Source of the DNA: Aurantibacter crassamenti
GTDB lineage: Bacteria > Bacteroidota > Bacteroidia > Flavobacteriales > Flavobacteriaceae
DNA: 64,000 nucleotides
NCBI RefSeq assembly: GCF_016811105.1
Contig: NZ_JAFBGM010000001.1
Location: 2,298,126-2,362,125, forward strand
Reading direction: 5' to 3'
Below the pieces are notes generated by a model. That model did no database searches. It saw nothing but the letters and a program-made list of their open reading frames with translations, and was not told where the DNA came from. Below, one piece after another: positions 63,689 through 64,000 of the stretch (its first letter is position 1; every line of letters starts with the position of its first letter). The position numbers and the translations under genes were made by a program.

Positions 63689-64000
63689 ATGTCTGACGAA
63701 AAATTGATGTCAAAAAAGAAACCTGCCTACCCTGTTAGTAAGGAGTTAGATGGTTATTTAGAGCATTATAGTCGAAAAATAGAGATACCTATTTTTTATG
63801 AAGATCTCTTACGTTTTTCAGGATCAGTAGTGTTATACGACAAGAATGAACAAGATACTTTATGGATTCGGGTATATTATTCTGAGTTTGAAAGAAAAGA
63901 AATAGATGATAGTCTAAAAAAAGTATACTCTATTTTACATTCTGATGGTAGTAATAATATCAACCAATATTTAAATGTTGATGCAGTTGACTTTTGTACG
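63689..64000 (+). CDS. Hypothetical protein, 3' end missing
   Basis: An ATG frame open for 104 codons to the window end (starts MSDEKLMSKKKPAYP, then SKELDGYLEHYSRKIEIP). No signal peptide or recognisable motif; the visible part is charged with mixed strands and helices. It is divergent from the ABC-2 ATPase gene, with a -7 box between them. The rest lies outside the window, so no function is proposed. Confidence 0.75.
   Translation, partial: MSDEKLMSKKKPAYPVSKELDGYLEHYSRKIEIPIFYEDLLRFSGSVVLYDKNEQDTLWIRVYYSEFERKEIDDSLKKVYSILHSDGSNNINQYLNVDAVDFCT

Noticed and set aside
1-64000. CRISPR arrays, tRNA or rRNA genes, insertion sequences
   Set aside because: No regularly spaced short repeats, no cloverleaf-like sequence and no transposase-like frame were recognised; a dedicated scan was not possible here.

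Overview
The window is about 36% G+C and looks like the chromosome of a marine Flavobacteriaceae (Bacteroidota). The evidence is a type B T9SS sorting domain, promoters of the Bacteroidota type (TTG/TTTG, ~19 nt, TAnnTTTG) before many genes, a PUR-type DUF3276 protein, a NusB with a long N-terminal extension, a bacillithiol-transferase-type DinB protein, a cyclophilin-FKBP fusion, and a ribonucleotide reductase whose ATP-cone sits on NrdB, as described in Leeuwenhoekiella. No rRNA, tRNA, CRISPR array or transposase was seen.

Layout. 1-5.1 kb: a co-directional run with an ABC-2 exporter (5' end cut), an MscS channel, an outer-membrane barrel and an NtrC-like regulator that lacks its DNA-binding domain. 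5.1-20.4 kb: mostly housekeeping and stress genes: PPK2, an M28 peptidase, a dual immunophilin, cold-shock protein, 1-Cys peroxiredoxin with YfiT, thioredoxin/cupin, an SBF transporter with an acyltransferase, PUR protein, an ABC exporter, nusB-DUF1573-yajC and a Gfo/Idh oxidoreductase.

20.4-29.8 kb is an accessory island and the most interesting part. Unrelated genes or gene pairs (Crp regulator and membrane protein, lipoprotein, GNAT, two beta-lactamase-like serine hydrolases, SRPBCC with HxlR, TetR with a ketoacyl-ACP synthase) are separated by six related 140-205 bp elements. Each element has long imperfect inverted-repeat ends, four share an internal hairpin, and they abut or overlap the stop codon of the gene before them. 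The architecture resembles an integron cassette array, but no integrase is in the window and the ends are not canonical attC sites.

29.8-47.5 kb: YdeI-like protein, peptidase T, pyrD, LysE, HMG-CoA lyase, two secreted proteins (VCBS repeats; esterase-cupin fusion), ferritin followed by an unlisted 46-residue Cys/Lys-rich protein, a frameshifted DinB gene, nrdB-nrdA, a porin/FMN-binding/membrane-protein trio and guaB. 47.5-64 kb: a methyltransferase, an XRE-DUF2975 pair with a two-site operator, an ~0.87 kb non-coding tract carrying a degenerate GATC-rich repeat, thioredoxin, lysA, a LON-domain protein, sucC, Hsp20 with a sigma-54-like promoter, uvrB, a T9SS cargo protein downstream of an ABC-2 pair, and a 3'-truncated unknown gene.

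Functions were assigned by reading motifs and family resemblance only; no database search was run.
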